NCBI GenBank assembly: GCA_947372225.1 | Contig: CANBSV010000005.1 | Coordinates: forward strand, 1-59,211 | DNA: 59,211 nt | Source of the DNA: Burkholderiales bacterium | GTDB lineage: Bacteria; Pseudomonadota; Gammaproteobacteria; Burkholderiales; Burkholderiaceae_C | Direction: 5' to 3' | Shown: positions 1-8,113 of the stretch, one piece after another | Position numbering within the stretch: position 1 is the stretch's first letter | Layout of the letters: each line of letters starts with the position of its first letter | The notes under the pieces: model-generated | Seen by the model: only the letters and a program-made list of their open reading frames with translations | What the model was told of the DNA's origin: nothing | The model's database searches: none | Program-made: the position numbers and the translations under genes

Positions 1-905
1 AGCGAATCGCAAAGCTCAAGAAGCGCTTCCAGCCCGACCTGGTGCACGTCAGTCTGCCCGGTCCCAGCCTGCTCGTGCACCGTTTTACAACTGAAAGCGC
101 CTGGCCATGCCCAACGCTCGTGTCCTTGCACGTTCCGCTGGAGCCCTCACTGGTGGTGTTCAAACGGCCCGCCTATGAGACCACTCGAGATTCAGCCTGG
201 GTCACCGCCTGCTCCCGGTCGCTGCTTGACCATGCACGCTGGATGGTTCCCGAGATACGCAGCCGCAGCAGCGTGATCTACAACGGCCTGCCAGCGGTCG
301 ATGCCCTGCCCGCAACGCAGCGCAATACGGGTGGATTTCGGCTGTTGTGCGCCGGCCGACTGGTGGAGCAAAAGGGCTTTGCGACGGCGATCAACGCCTT
401 GCATCGCGTGCTGCAGGACGGTCACGATGCATCGCTGCGCATCCTCGGCGATGGACCCCTGCACGACGAACTGACCACGCTGGCTCGAGCACTCGGGATT
501 GCCGCGCGGGTCGAATTGCCCGGATGGGCGGATCAAAGCGACATGCTGGCCGAGATCGTGGCCGCCGATGCGGTGCTTGTCCCCTCGGAGTGGGAGCCAT
601 TCGGTCTGGTGGCTTTACAGGCGGGGCAATGCGGTAAGCCGGTCATCGCCTCACAGGTCGACGGCCTGCCCGAAGTCGTTCTGGGCGGCGTGACCGGCTT
701 GCTCGCGCCACCAGGCAATGCCGTGGCGTTCGCAAACTGTATCGAGCGCTTGCTGCTCGACCCTCCGCTGGCGCAATCGCTCGGCGCTGCAGGCCGGGAG
801 CGGGCGGCTCGCCACTTCGATAGCTCTCGGATGGTGGATGAATTCGACGTGCTCTACCATCGGCTCGCGTCCGAGACGCGCCGAGTGGAAGATGGAGCGC
901 CCTGA
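1..905 (+). CDS. Glycosyltransferase family 4 (GT-B), 5' end cut by window edge
   Basis: This is a retaining GT-B glycosyltransferase that probably transfers a sugar from a nucleotide-sugar donor. The reading frame is open to the left edge (in frame from base 3), so the N-terminal domain is largely outside the window. The visible part has the GT4 C-terminal domain: GRLVEQKG (donor-site loop), GDGPLHDEL, then VPSEWEPFGLVALQAG followed by GLPEVV. The EX7E motif is present only as E...Q: the first Glu is at base 594 and the second position is Gln (base 618). The stop codon directly abuts the ATG of the next glycosyltransferase, so the two are probably cotranscribed. The acceptor is unknown. Confidence 0.88.
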   Translation, partial: RIAKLKKRFQPDLVHVSLPGPSLLVHRFTTESAWPCPTLVSLHVPLEPSLVVFKRPAYETTRDSAWVTACSRSLLDHARWMVPEIRSRSSVIYNGLPAVDALPATQRNTGGFRLLCAGRLVEQKGFATAINALHRVLQDGHDASLRILGDGPLHDELTTLARALGIAARVELPGWADQSDMLAEIVAADAVLVPSEWEPFGLVALQAGQCGKPVIASQVDGLPEVVLGGVTGLLAPPGNAVAFANCIERLLLDPPLAQSLGAAGRERAARHFDSSRMVDEFDVLYHRLASETRRVEDGAP

Positions 906-1592
906 ATGACCCGTGCCGACATCAGCGTGATCGTTCCGGTCTACAACACCGAGCGCTACCTTGAGGAAGCGCTGAGCAGTTTGCTGGCGCAGACCCTGCG
1001 TCCAGCCGAGATCATCGTGATCGACGATGGCTCGACAGATGGCACACCGGAAATTGCCCGTGCATTCGGGAATCTCATCCGCTACGTCCGCCAAGACAAC
1101 GCCGGGACATCGGCCGCTCGGAACCACGGCCTGCGCTTGGCTCAAGGCGAGATGATCACCTTCCTCGACGCCGACGACCGGTACCTTGCTAACAAGCTCG
1201 AACTCCAGTGGATGCAGTTCGTCGAACAACCGCAACTCGATCTGAGCGTGTGCGAGGTGACCGATTTTTGGTCGCCGGAACTGTCCAAACCACCCGGCCT
1301 TGAGGTTGGCTTGGCTCAGTCGCGCCCCGGTCAGGTGTCAACATGGCTGGCACGTCGGCGCCTGTTCGACACCTTAGGCGTGTTCATGGAACACGGTTCT
1401 CTGAGCCATGCCGAAGGAACCGAAATATTCATGCGGGTGCGCGAGTCGGCGGCGACCGTCAAGCATCTGTCGAAGTCGCTGGTGGAGCGACGACTGCACG
1501 ACGCCAACAAGACGGTCCAGCGTGAGCGCCATCTTGATTCCATCGCGCACCTGCTCAAGATGCGTCTGGACCGCAAGCGGGACCGGACATGA
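906..1592 (+). CDS. Glycosyltransferase family 2 (GT-A), acceptor-base motif altered
   Basis: This 228-residue GT2 enzyme begins with the typical ISVIVPVYN strand, then IDDGSTDGT (nucleotide binding) and FLDADD (DXD metal and diphosphate site, about residues 86-91). The start ATG follows the previous stop with no gap. It is clearly related to the next gene: both share WSPEL, STWL.RR.LF and HDAN..T. The ED motif that supplies the acceptor base is SED in the next gene but AEG here (E170-G171). The protein may therefore be impaired or have another role. It overlaps the next gene by four bases (ATGA). Confidence 0.9.
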   Translation: MTRADISVIVPVYNTERYLEEALSSLLAQTLRPAEIIVIDDGSTDGTPEIARAFGNLIRYVRQDNAGTSAARNHGLRLAQGEMITFLDADDRYLANKLELQWMQFVEQPQLDLSVCEVTDFWSPELSKPPGLEVGLAQSRPGQVSTWLARRRLFDTLGVFMEHGSLSHAEGTEIFMRVRESAATVKHLSKSLVERRLHDANKTVQRERHLDSIAHLLKMRLDRKRDRT

Positions 1593-2296
1593 GCGACCCG
1601 CTGGTGTCGTGCGTCATCGCTGTTTTCAATGGCGAAAAGTATTTGCGCCAGGCCATCGACAGCGTTCTGGGCCAAACGTGGCGGCCCACCGAACTGGTGG
1701 TGGTGGATGATGGTTCTGTCGACACTTCGGCTGAGATTGCGGCCTCGTATGGGACGCGCCTGAGGCTGCTGCGGCAGGCGAATGCCGGGGTTTCGGTGGC
1801 GCGCAACGCGGGCGTGGCGGCAAGCAGCGGCGAAATGCTGTGCTTTCTCGACGCCGATGACTGGCTGGAGTCGGACAAGATTGAGCAGCAAGCCAGACGT
1901 TTGGCGGCCGAACCGGCACTCGATTTCTGCGACTGCCACTCGCGCAACTTCTGGAGCCCGGAGCTCGATGCCACGAGGTTGCAACGTGAACACCGCCACC
2001 GCGAATTCATCGATCGGCTGGATCATGGTCACATCAGCACGTGGCTGATGCGTCGCGCGCTTTTCGAGTGTGTGGGAGGCTTCGCGCCCGGCATGGCGTA
2101 CTCAGAGGACATCGACTTGTTGTCGCGATGCCGTGACGCCGGCATGCGTGGTGCCACCCTGCCGGCAGCGCTCACCTGGCGCCGGTTTCACGATGCAAAC
2201 GCCACCAGCGGCAATGCAGCGGTGCAAGGTGCGGCCCTCGCTGCCGCCATGAAGGCGCATCTGGATCGCATGCGCATGCTCAAGGCGCGAGGCTGA
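1589..2296 (+). CDS. Glycosyltransferase family 2 (GT-A)
   Basis: This is a 235-residue GT2 enzyme with SCVIAVFNGEKY at the N terminus, VVDDGSVDTS, FLDADDWL (DXD) and an intact SED acceptor-base motif (E173-D174), followed by RRFHDAN. It starts inside the stop of the preceding homologue (ATGA), consistent with translational coupling and a tandem duplication. The pair probably adds one or two sugars to the same kind of acceptor as the GT4 enzyme upstream. No membrane segments are visible, so the enzyme should be cytosolic or peripheral. Confidence 0.9.
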   Translation: MSDPLVSCVIAVFNGEKYLRQAIDSVLGQTWRPTELVVVDDGSVDTSAEIAASYGTRLRLLRQANAGVSVARNAGVAASSGEMLCFLDADDWLESDKIEQQARRLAAEPALDFCDCHSRNFWSPELDATRLQREHRHREFIDRLDHGHISTWLMRRALFECVGGFAPGMAYSEDIDLLSRCRDAGMRGATLPAALTWRRFHDANATSGNAAVQGAALAAAMKAHLDRMRMLKARG

Positions 2297-2305
2297 GGAC
2301 CCATC

Positions 2306-3559
2306 ATGCGTTCGCACAATTTTGGCCAAACGCGTTTCACTTCCGCCTCATTGCAGCGGCTGTACCGGGCAATGCTCCCAGGCGAGGTTGAGCAAGCCTT
2401 GCTCCAGTCGTGCCTGCTTGAAGGCGACGCAGCCGCCAAGGCCTGGCAGAGTTGGCTGCTGCTGAGCGGGGATCCGCTGGCCAGCCTGCGCCGTGATCGT
2501 GTGGGTATCAAGCGCCATCTGCCCAGGCTGTATGCCAACCTGTCGGGCCTGGGCTGCGGCATCTCCCGTGACCTCGAGCCTTACCTGAGAGCTGCCGTGG
2601 CGCGAGAACAGATGCGCAACCGCCGGTTCCGAGACGCATTGACGAGGGCGCTGGCAGCCCTGACCACGGCGGGTCTCGATGTGACCTTGCTCAAGGGCGC
2701 CGCGATGGGCGAAGCCGTACTCGACGCACCCTGGTTGCGTCATTCACACGACGTTGACCTCCATGTCGAGGGGGCTCATCTCGAGCGAGCTGTGCTTGCA
2801 CTGGAGTCGGCAGGCTTTCAGCATCACGCGGCGACGGCCACCACCACGCATCGGCGACTCGATCACGCGAATGGCCTGCCCATCTGCCTCCATGCACATC
2901 TGCTTGAGGCAGGCCCGCTCAGTCTTCCAGAGGGGTCGATGCTCGCGGGGCGGGTCGGGGTGAAAGTGGCCAATGAGCCGGTGCGCATGCTGCGCGCCGA
3001 GCACATGCTGGCCCACGTGTGCTGCCACGCGGCAGTGCGCGGAAGCCGGCAATCGCTCGGCTGGGTGGTCGATGCGGTCACGTTGTTGCGCACGGTAGGT
3101 TTCGACGCCCAGTGTCTGCGTGAGTTGCTGTGCACCCCTGCTGCTTGCTTGCTGGCGCCCGCGCTGCGGGTCGTCGAGGATGTTGCGCCCGGAAGCGTCC
3201 CCCCCGACTGCCTCGAGGGTCTGACGCAAACGCAGGAAGCCGACGATGGCCGCGTGCGCGAGCTCCTTCTGCGCGCAGCGGCGGTGAGCATGAGTGGCTG
3301 GAGGCTCTTCGCGGGGGCTTGCGGGGTCCGGGACAGGCTTGCGGTGTTCACGCTGCTTTGGGGCAGGTTGCCAGCAACGCTACTGCGATCCGCTCAGTCG
3401 GCTTGGCACGATCCGGGATTCACGCACGTGCGGCGGCACCCTTGGCTCCATCCCCTGCGTCGGGGCTATCTGCGGGTCAAGCCGGTGGTGAAGCCGGACG
3501 GGGAATCCGACGCTTTGGGACAAGTTGATCGCAGCTGGCGCGAACGGGGACTGTCATGA
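2306..3559 (+). CDS. Nucleotidyltransferase-fold protein (PF14907 type), first copy
   Basis: This 417-residue protein resembles the uncharacterised nucleotidyltransferase family PF14907 (NTP_transf_5). The key block is LLKGAAMGEAV, followed by HSHDVDLHV, where DVD would be the metal-binding DxD of the polymerase-beta fold. The C-terminal half contains HMLAHVCCHAA and is otherwise featureless. Relatives are found in exopolysaccharide and modified-peptide gene clusters, and some lasso-peptide clusters carry one that acts on a phosphorylated peptide. The substrate here is unknown. It lies nine bases after the GT2 gene and overlaps the next, related gene by four bases. Confidence 0.8.
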   Translation: MRSHNFGQTRFTSASLQRLYRAMLPGEVEQALLQSCLLEGDAAAKAWQSWLLLSGDPLASLRRDRVGIKRHLPRLYANLSGLGCGISRDLEPYLRAAVAREQMRNRRFRDALTRALAALTTAGLDVTLLKGAAMGEAVLDAPWLRHSHDVDLHVEGAHLERAVLALESAGFQHHAATATTTHRRLDHANGLPICLHAHLLEAGPLSLPEGSMLAGRVGVKVANEPVRMLRAEHMLAHVCCHAAVRGSRQSLGWVVDAVTLLRTVGFDAQCLRELLCTPAACLLAPALRVVEDVAPGSVPPDCLEGLTQTQEADDGRVRELLLRAAAVSMSGWRLFAGACGVRDRLAVFTLLWGRLPATLLRSAQSAWHDPGFTHVRRHPWLHPLRRGYLRVKPVVKPDGESDALGQVDRSWRERGLS

Positions 3560-4635
3560 GCACGGCCAGCAAGAGGCACTGGCCAGTTGAGGATCGGCTG
3601 ATCTTTGCCTGTCTCAAGCAGCATTTCGATTCGGACGACGCCTCTCGTGTCGCGGAGCAATTCGCCAGCACTGCCATCGATTGGGACGTGTTCGGCCACA
3701 TTGCCGCGGAGCATGGTGTCGGCGCTCTGATGTACGTGAACCTCGGACGCTGTGCCGATGTGGGTGTCCCTGTGCCAGCCTCGCTGCTCAAGCAACTGCG
3801 GCTCGCGCTTTTCCAGTCCGTGGCCGAACACAAGCGCCGCGAGCCTCAGTTGCGGCGCGCTCTGGAACTCGCAAATCGGCTCGGTCAGGACGCGATGCTG
3901 CTCAAGGGAGCGGCACTCAATGCAGTCGTTTATGCGCACCCCGAATATGTCTTGTCACTCGACATCGACATCCTGATTCGCAACCGTCACGAGGATTTGC
4001 CGGAAGCAGACGCGGAATCTCTCTGGAATCTCAACAACAGCGGGCCCTTCGAAGTGTCGCTGGGCGATCACCATGACCTTGACCTCAATGAGCTCTTCCC
4101 GGTCGACTACCCCATGCTCTGGCGGAGCGCCAAGTTAATCGAAGTTCAGGGGCTGCGGGCCTGGGTGATGGCGCCGACAGACATGATCGTGTTTGCCTGC
4201 ATGAACTGCTGCCGCAAGCGATTTTTTCATCCGCGCAACCTGTACGTTCTGAGAACACTGCTCGAAACATTCGACCCCGTGGATTGGAATGGTGTGTGCG
4301 GAGCCGCCCGCCACCACCATTGCCAAACGGTGGTATTCGCGGCGCTGGAGTGCTTGCGTTGCTGGATCGGGTGGGCCACACCAGATGATCTGCGCAGCCG
4401 ACTCGGCGTCAGCATCGTGCGCGCGGCGCTGATACGCTGGCTGGTGGAAGCGATGTCGTTTGCGTCACTGGCCACGCGCACACATCTGCTGCGAGATCGA
4501 ACCATGGCGTCACAACTGAACGAGCGCCACAAGTGGCAACGCTCTGTGCTTCTGCCCTACGCGTGCTACTCGTGGCGGCAGGTGACGCAACGCATACGCT
4601 GGCTGATAGCCGGCCGGTCTGTGTCCGCAGACTGA
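3556..4635 (+). CDS. Nucleotidyltransferase-fold protein (PF14907 type), second copy
   Basis: This is a 359-residue homologue of the preceding protein. It has MLLKGAALNAVVY and SLDIDILIRN, with the DxD metal-binding pair kept. The two copies are only distantly alike outside this block, so they are probably old paralogues with different substrates rather than a recent duplication. The ATG overlaps the stop of the first copy (ATGA). It is the last gene of the plus-strand run that begins with the GT4 enzyme, and it converges on the phosphatase-like gene 16 bases away. Confidence 0.78.
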   Translation: MSTASKRHWPVEDRLIFACLKQHFDSDDASRVAEQFASTAIDWDVFGHIAAEHGVGALMYVNLGRCADVGVPVPASLLKQLRLALFQSVAEHKRREPQLRRALELANRLGQDAMLLKGAALNAVVYAHPEYVLSLDIDILIRNRHEDLPEADAESLWNLNNSGPFEVSLGDHHDLDLNELFPVDYPMLWRSAKLIEVQGLRAWVMAPTDMIVFACMNCCRKRFFHPRNLYVLRTLLETFDPVDWNGVCGAARHHHCQTVVFAALECLRCWIGWATPDDLRSRLGVSIVRAALIRWLVEAMSFASLATRTHLLRDRTMASQLNERHKWQRSVLLPYACYSWRQVTQRIRWLIAGRSVSAD

Positions 4636-4650
4636 CCCGTCGGGCAGCGA

Positions 4651-6135
4651 TCAGCGGCAGAGTTCCGGTATCGGCTGGCCGTCCACCCCGTTCAACGGCG
4701 CGCCGAGCAGTTCAGCCACGCTCGGCGCAAGGTCCATCAGCGACACAGTTCCGGCCGCCCCGGGGCTAATGCCCGGTCCCGAAGCCACGAACCAGCCGTC
4801 GCTCACATGACCACCCGTGCGAAGCTCAGGATCAGGTGCGCGGATGGTTCCAATGCGCGGCGAGCATGCCGCCAGTATGGGGGCGCTACGGTCCCACACC
4901 ACCAGCAGGTCCGGCAGCCGATCGTGGTGGTCGCCATGAAAGGCTTGGTCGGTGCGGACAATATCGTTCACCAGCTTGCGCCCTGTTTCCGGGTCTTCAA
5001 GTTCCATCAGCGCAGCGCTCAACCACTCAATCTGCGCTTGCAGCGGTGCGCCAGGAGCGATCAGGCCCTTCGGGTCGCGGCCGAGGACATTGAAGCGCAC
5101 CGCGCCAGCTTGTTCGCCGTGAACGACGTCAAAGTAGCAGCGCGTACTGCGTTCGAAATTAGTCCCGTCCTTGCCGAGCAGACGGGCTCCCGTCGCCAAC
5201 TTGAACCGACCCCAGGCCAGTCGGCACCGCCCCCACCAGTTGCGTTGGGCCCACTCCAACCGCAGCAGGATGCGATCCAGTAGGTGGTTGGCGGTGAAAT
5301 TGCCTGCCATGCCCAAGTCGCTGAAGACGATCACGCTGGTTTGGGTGCCGGCCTGCACGAGCAACTCGCCCAGCGCCGAGTCAAGCGCCTGGTACACGCG
5401 CTTCATCGCATCGACGTCCGCGCCGCCTTGCTGTGGATGCGATCGATGTGCCGCATCGTGCAGGTGCCACAGCTTGTGGCCGGCACAGTGCGCTTCCTTG
5501 AACACCACCAGGAACAGGTCCCACGGCTCGCGCTTCAGCCATTCAATACTGAGGGCCAGCTTGTCGTCAATGCCCTTCAACAACTTGCCCACGAATCCCG
5601 GGTAGTCGTAGGTCTGGCGATAGCCGTGCCCACAAAGCGCGTGCTCGGTGCCCAATCTGTCGGTCATGTCATCGCCGAAACGCGCCAGCACCTCGTGCGC
5701 GAGCTCGGGCGGATGGCTGCAAGGCAAATGGTCGCGCCCGTGCACCCGCCAGTCCGCCAGTTGCAACCCGTTGATCGATGCCGACAGGGGGGATTTCGGA
5801 ACGTCGATCAGTGCGATGCGCTTGCCAAGTCGGCTGAGCGTGTCCCAGAAAGGCTCAGCGCACAGGTCGCTGTCGCTCCAGAACGGAAGCCGATACGAGT
5901 GAGGCCGGATCGAATGGTAGAAGTAACGCCCATGCTTCGCCGGCGACACGGCGGTGTAGAAGCTCGGCCATGCAGCGTCATCCCCCATGGCGATCGGACT
6001 TTGCAGCCGGCCGTGCACGCCTCGATCTCGGAGCAACTTGAGATGAGGCAAGTCACCTTCGCGCACCCACTGTTCGATCAGCCGGTACTCAGCCGCGTCA
6101 AACCCGATCATCAGGACCTTCGGTGGAGCGTCCAT
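4651..6135 (-). CDS. Alkaline-phosphatase-superfamily protein (type I phosphodiesterase-like)
   Basis: This 494-residue protein belongs to the PF01663-like phosphodiesterase/nucleotide pyrophosphatase group. It starts KVLMIGFDAAE (metal ligand D13) and has WPSFYTAVSPAKHG, FKEAHCAGHKLWH and GGHVSDGWFVASGPG. The start at 6135 was chosen because it gives the family N terminus and lies two bases after the stop of the upstream gene; the longer frame to 6354 would overlap that gene. Two positions are unusual: the Thr/Ser nucleophile position is Asp (D52, four before W56), and the usual SDHG is SDLG (273-275). It may be altered in chemistry or inactive. No signal peptide is visible. Confidence 0.8.
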   Translation of the reverse strand: MDAPPKVLMIGFDAAEYRLIEQWVREGDLPHLKLLRDRGVHGRLQSPIAMGDDAAWPSFYTAVSPAKHGRYFYHSIRPHSYRLPFWSDSDLCAEPFWDTLSRLGKRIALIDVPKSPLSASINGLQLADWRVHGRDHLPCSHPPELAHEVLARFGDDMTDRLGTEHALCGHGYRQTYDYPGFVGKLLKGIDDKLALSIEWLKREPWDLFLVVFKEAHCAGHKLWHLHDAAHRSHPQQGGADVDAMKRVYQALDSALGELLVQAGTQTSVIVFSDLGMAGNFTANHLLDRILLRLEWAQRNWWGRCRLAWGRFKLATGARLLGKDGTNFERSTRCYFDVVHGEQAGAVRFNVLGRDPKGLIAPGAPLQAQIEWLSAALMELEDPETGRKLVNDIVRTDQAFHGDHHDRLPDLLVVWDRSAPILAACSPRIGTIRAPDPELRTGGHVSDGWFVASGPGISPGAAGTVSLMDLAPSVAELLGAPLNGVDGQPIPELCR

Positions 6136-6137
6136 GG

Positions 6138-6989
6138 TCAGCCCCGAGCAAATGCCAGCCACTGGCGCAGTCGGGTGCGCAGCCGCACCCGGCGCCGCAG
6201 CCAGCGGGTCGCGCCAGCCCACTTGTTCTGCTGATGCCTCAACCAATCGGCGCGTCGCAGCGCCGCCTTGCGCTCGCAGCTCCCGGGCATGCGCAGTTGC
6301 GTGTGCCGCTGCCCGCCGGCAGTACGGAGCGAGGCAGGCACTCGCTCCATCCACACGCGTTGCTGTCGAGCGGCCGCGACGAATTGCGCGCCGAATTCCG
6401 TTTGGCCGAGCTTCGTGGCAAGGTCAGCCAACTGTGCGAGCCTCGGCTCATCGAACTCGGTGATCCATCGGCAATCCCCGTAGTACGCCAGACTGCCGTC
6501 AGCAAACTTCTCGAAGTGGTCGGCCAGATCAAGCAGGACCAGTTCGCGGTCCAGTTCAGACATGTGCTCGATATCGAGCGTGGTCGTCTGTGCGGGGTCG
6601 ATTGTCAGCAGCATCGAGCGCAACCGACGATCGCGAAAGCGCAAGACGATAGCCTCGACGTCTTCTCCGAGCAGCTCCCTCAGGCGAGCGCGCCGTGACG
6701 GGGTCACGGCGCCTCGCAGGCCATCGCCGAAATCGGCGTTGGCGTATACGTTGTGGACAACGGCAGCGACGACGACATTTGTGGAGAGCCCCAGTCGGGC
6801 TGCCATGCTCGCCACGGCCATGCTGTGGCACAAAAAGGGTTTGCCATCCGCGTGAAATTGACCGCTGTACAGGTCCCCAGCCAGGTCGCATGCCCTGCGC
6901 ACTTGCAGCAGCACGGGTTCCGCTGCGCCAGCATGGATCAGCTCATTCAACAACTGCACGTTGGTGCGCGCGAGCGGGGCGACAGTCAT
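6138..6989 (-). CDS. HD-like domain protein (DUF6817-like)
   Basis: This 283-residue protein has an N-terminal helical domain with GKPFLCHSMAVASMAARLG and AAVVHNVYANADFG (H79-N80). That pattern resembles DUF6817, an HD-superfamily relative in which the classic HD doublet is changed. Here the doublet reads HN. Residues from about 215 to the end are rich in Arg and Trp and may be a basic tail. It is transcribed with the phosphatase-like gene two bases downstream. It could be a metal-dependent phosphohydrolase or a degenerate binding protein. The role is not established. Confidence 0.65.
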   Translation of the reverse strand: MTVAPLARTNVQLLNELIHAGAAEPVLLQVRRACDLAGDLYSGQFHADGKPFLCHSMAVASMAARLGLSTNVVVAAVVHNVYANADFGDGLRGAVTPSRRARLRELLGEDVEAIVLRFRDRRLRSMLLTIDPAQTTTLDIEHMSELDRELVLLDLADHFEKFADGSLAYYGDCRWITEFDEPRLAQLADLATKLGQTEFGAQFVAAARQQRVWMERVPASLRTAGGQRHTQLRMPGSCERKAALRRADWLRHQQNKWAGATRWLRRRVRLRTRLRQWLAFARG

Positions 6990-7203
6990 TTGGAAATCCT
7001 CAATGCGAGCGCAACGAGTAACGCGGACTTGGACCTTGAGCGCGTTCTAAAACGCCACCAGGCTGACGATGACATCTAGCGCCAAGCCGTTCATGGTGTT
7101 GAGCGTGGAGACACCGATAAAACGCCAACGTGGGCACGTCGATTATCGGAAATGTTATCCGGCGGGCCGTCCGATGCCAACGAAGTCGGCCCAGCCTGAC
7201 ACA

Positions 7204-7244
7204 GAAAACAAAAACCCCCAGATCCTTGAGCGACTTGGGGGTTT
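7204..7244 (-). terminator. Rho-independent terminator downstream of tRNA-Val
   Basis: Read on the minus strand, AAACCCCCAA and GGGGGTTTTTG form a stem of about eight pairs around a 16-base loop, followed by a T-rich tract. It begins about 32 bases beyond the 3' end of the tRNA and fits termination of the tRNA transcript. Confidence 0.8.
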
Positions 7245-7275
7245 GGTCTTTTGCGGCCCTTTGCGGAGCCTGAGA

Positions 7276-7350
7276 TGGTGGGCGGTGCAGGGTTCGAACC
7301 TGCGACTTCCACCGTGTGAAGGTGGCACTCTACCGCTGAGTTAACCGCCC
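7276..7350 (-). tRNA. tRNA-Val (anticodon CAC)
   Basis: The minus strand folds as a complete cloverleaf. The acceptor stem pairs GGGCGGT with ACCGCCC, followed by A and an encoded CCA. The anticodon stem CCACC/GGTGG encloses the loop TTCACAC, giving anticodon CAC (bases 7316-7318), which reads GUG valine codons. The T arm has the canonical GGTTCGAACC. The length is 75 bases including CCA. No integrase or direct-repeat attachment site is visible beside it. Confidence 0.97.
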
Positions 7351-7402
7351 GATATTCCGGCGCGAGCACCGCATCCATAAACAATGCAGCGTCCCAACAA
7401 GC

Positions 7403-8113
7403 TCACGATTTTGCCACAGACGGCCCCCAGATCGCGCCGGCTCTGCAGGATGAACTCAAGTCTGCGATCAGGGCTTCGTGCAGTCCCAGTTCGGCGTCAC
7501 CTGCTGGCACAACTGGCGGCGAATACGCGCGCAGGTCCAGGGTGGTTTCCTGGTGGCTTGCGGTTTGAACCTGTTCGGCCTCAACGACGAGGGCCTTTTG
7601 CCCACGCGTCATGCGCAGGTAAACCTCGGCCAGCAGTCCCGCATCGAGCAAGGCGCCGTGGGTGGTGCGGTGCCTGTTGTCGACCTCAAGCCTCTTGCAC
7701 AGGGCGTCGAGTGAATTGGCTTTCCCGGGGAACGCTTCGCGGGCCATGGTCAGGCTGTCGGTGATCTGAGCCACCCCGTCCCTGAATTTGGGCCGACTCA
7801 GCCGGCGCAGTTCTTCATCCAGAAACCCCACGTCAAAGTTGGCGTTGTGAATGAGGATTTCAGCTCCGGCGACGAACTCCATCAGCCCCTGGACCACATC
7901 GGAGAACAGGGGCTTGTCGCTCAGAAACTCGTCGGTCAGACCGTGAATCCTGAGCGCGTCGGGATGGCTCGAGCGTTGCGGGTTGATGTACAGGTGCAGA
8001 TGTCGTCCCGTGATGGCCCTGTCGATCATTTCGATGCAGCCGATCTCGATGATCCGGTCGCCAGTGGCGGGGCTGAGACCCGTCGTTTCAGTGTCTAGGA
8101 AGATCTGTCTCAT
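7403..8113 (-). CDS. dnaQ: DNA polymerase III epsilon subunit (3'-5' proofreading exonuclease)
   Basis: This 236-residue protein is the proofreading exonuclease of the replicative polymerase. It has the DEDDh motifs: LDTETTGL (D7, E9), HNANFDVGFLDEEL, and THGALLDAGLLAEVY with the catalytic His and last Asp. The start ATG at 8113 overlaps the lgt stop (ATGA) and gives the family's typical MRQIFLDTETTG beginning. The longer frame to 8221 runs inside lgt and was rejected. The C-terminal tail would bind the polymerase alpha subunit. It is cotranscribed with lgt. Confidence 0.96.
   Translation of the reverse strand: MRQIFLDTETTGLSPATGDRIIEIGCIEMIDRAITGRHLHLYINPQRSSHPDALRIHGLTDEFLSDKPLFSDVVQGLMEFVAGAEILIHNANFDVGFLDEELRRLSRPKFRDGVAQITDSLTMAREAFPGKANSLDALCKRLEVDNRHRTTHGALLDAGLLAEVYLRMTRGQKALVVEAEQVQTASHQETTLDLRAYSPPVVPAGDAELGLHEALIADLSSSCRAGAIWGPSVAKS

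Noticed and set aside
6990..7203. Gene in the spacer between the HD-like gene and the tRNA
   Set aside because: Short frames exist, but without ribosome sites or recognisable protein features.
7081..7275. Genomic island attachment site at tRNA-Val
   Set aside because: No integrase and no repeated tRNA 3' end in the window.
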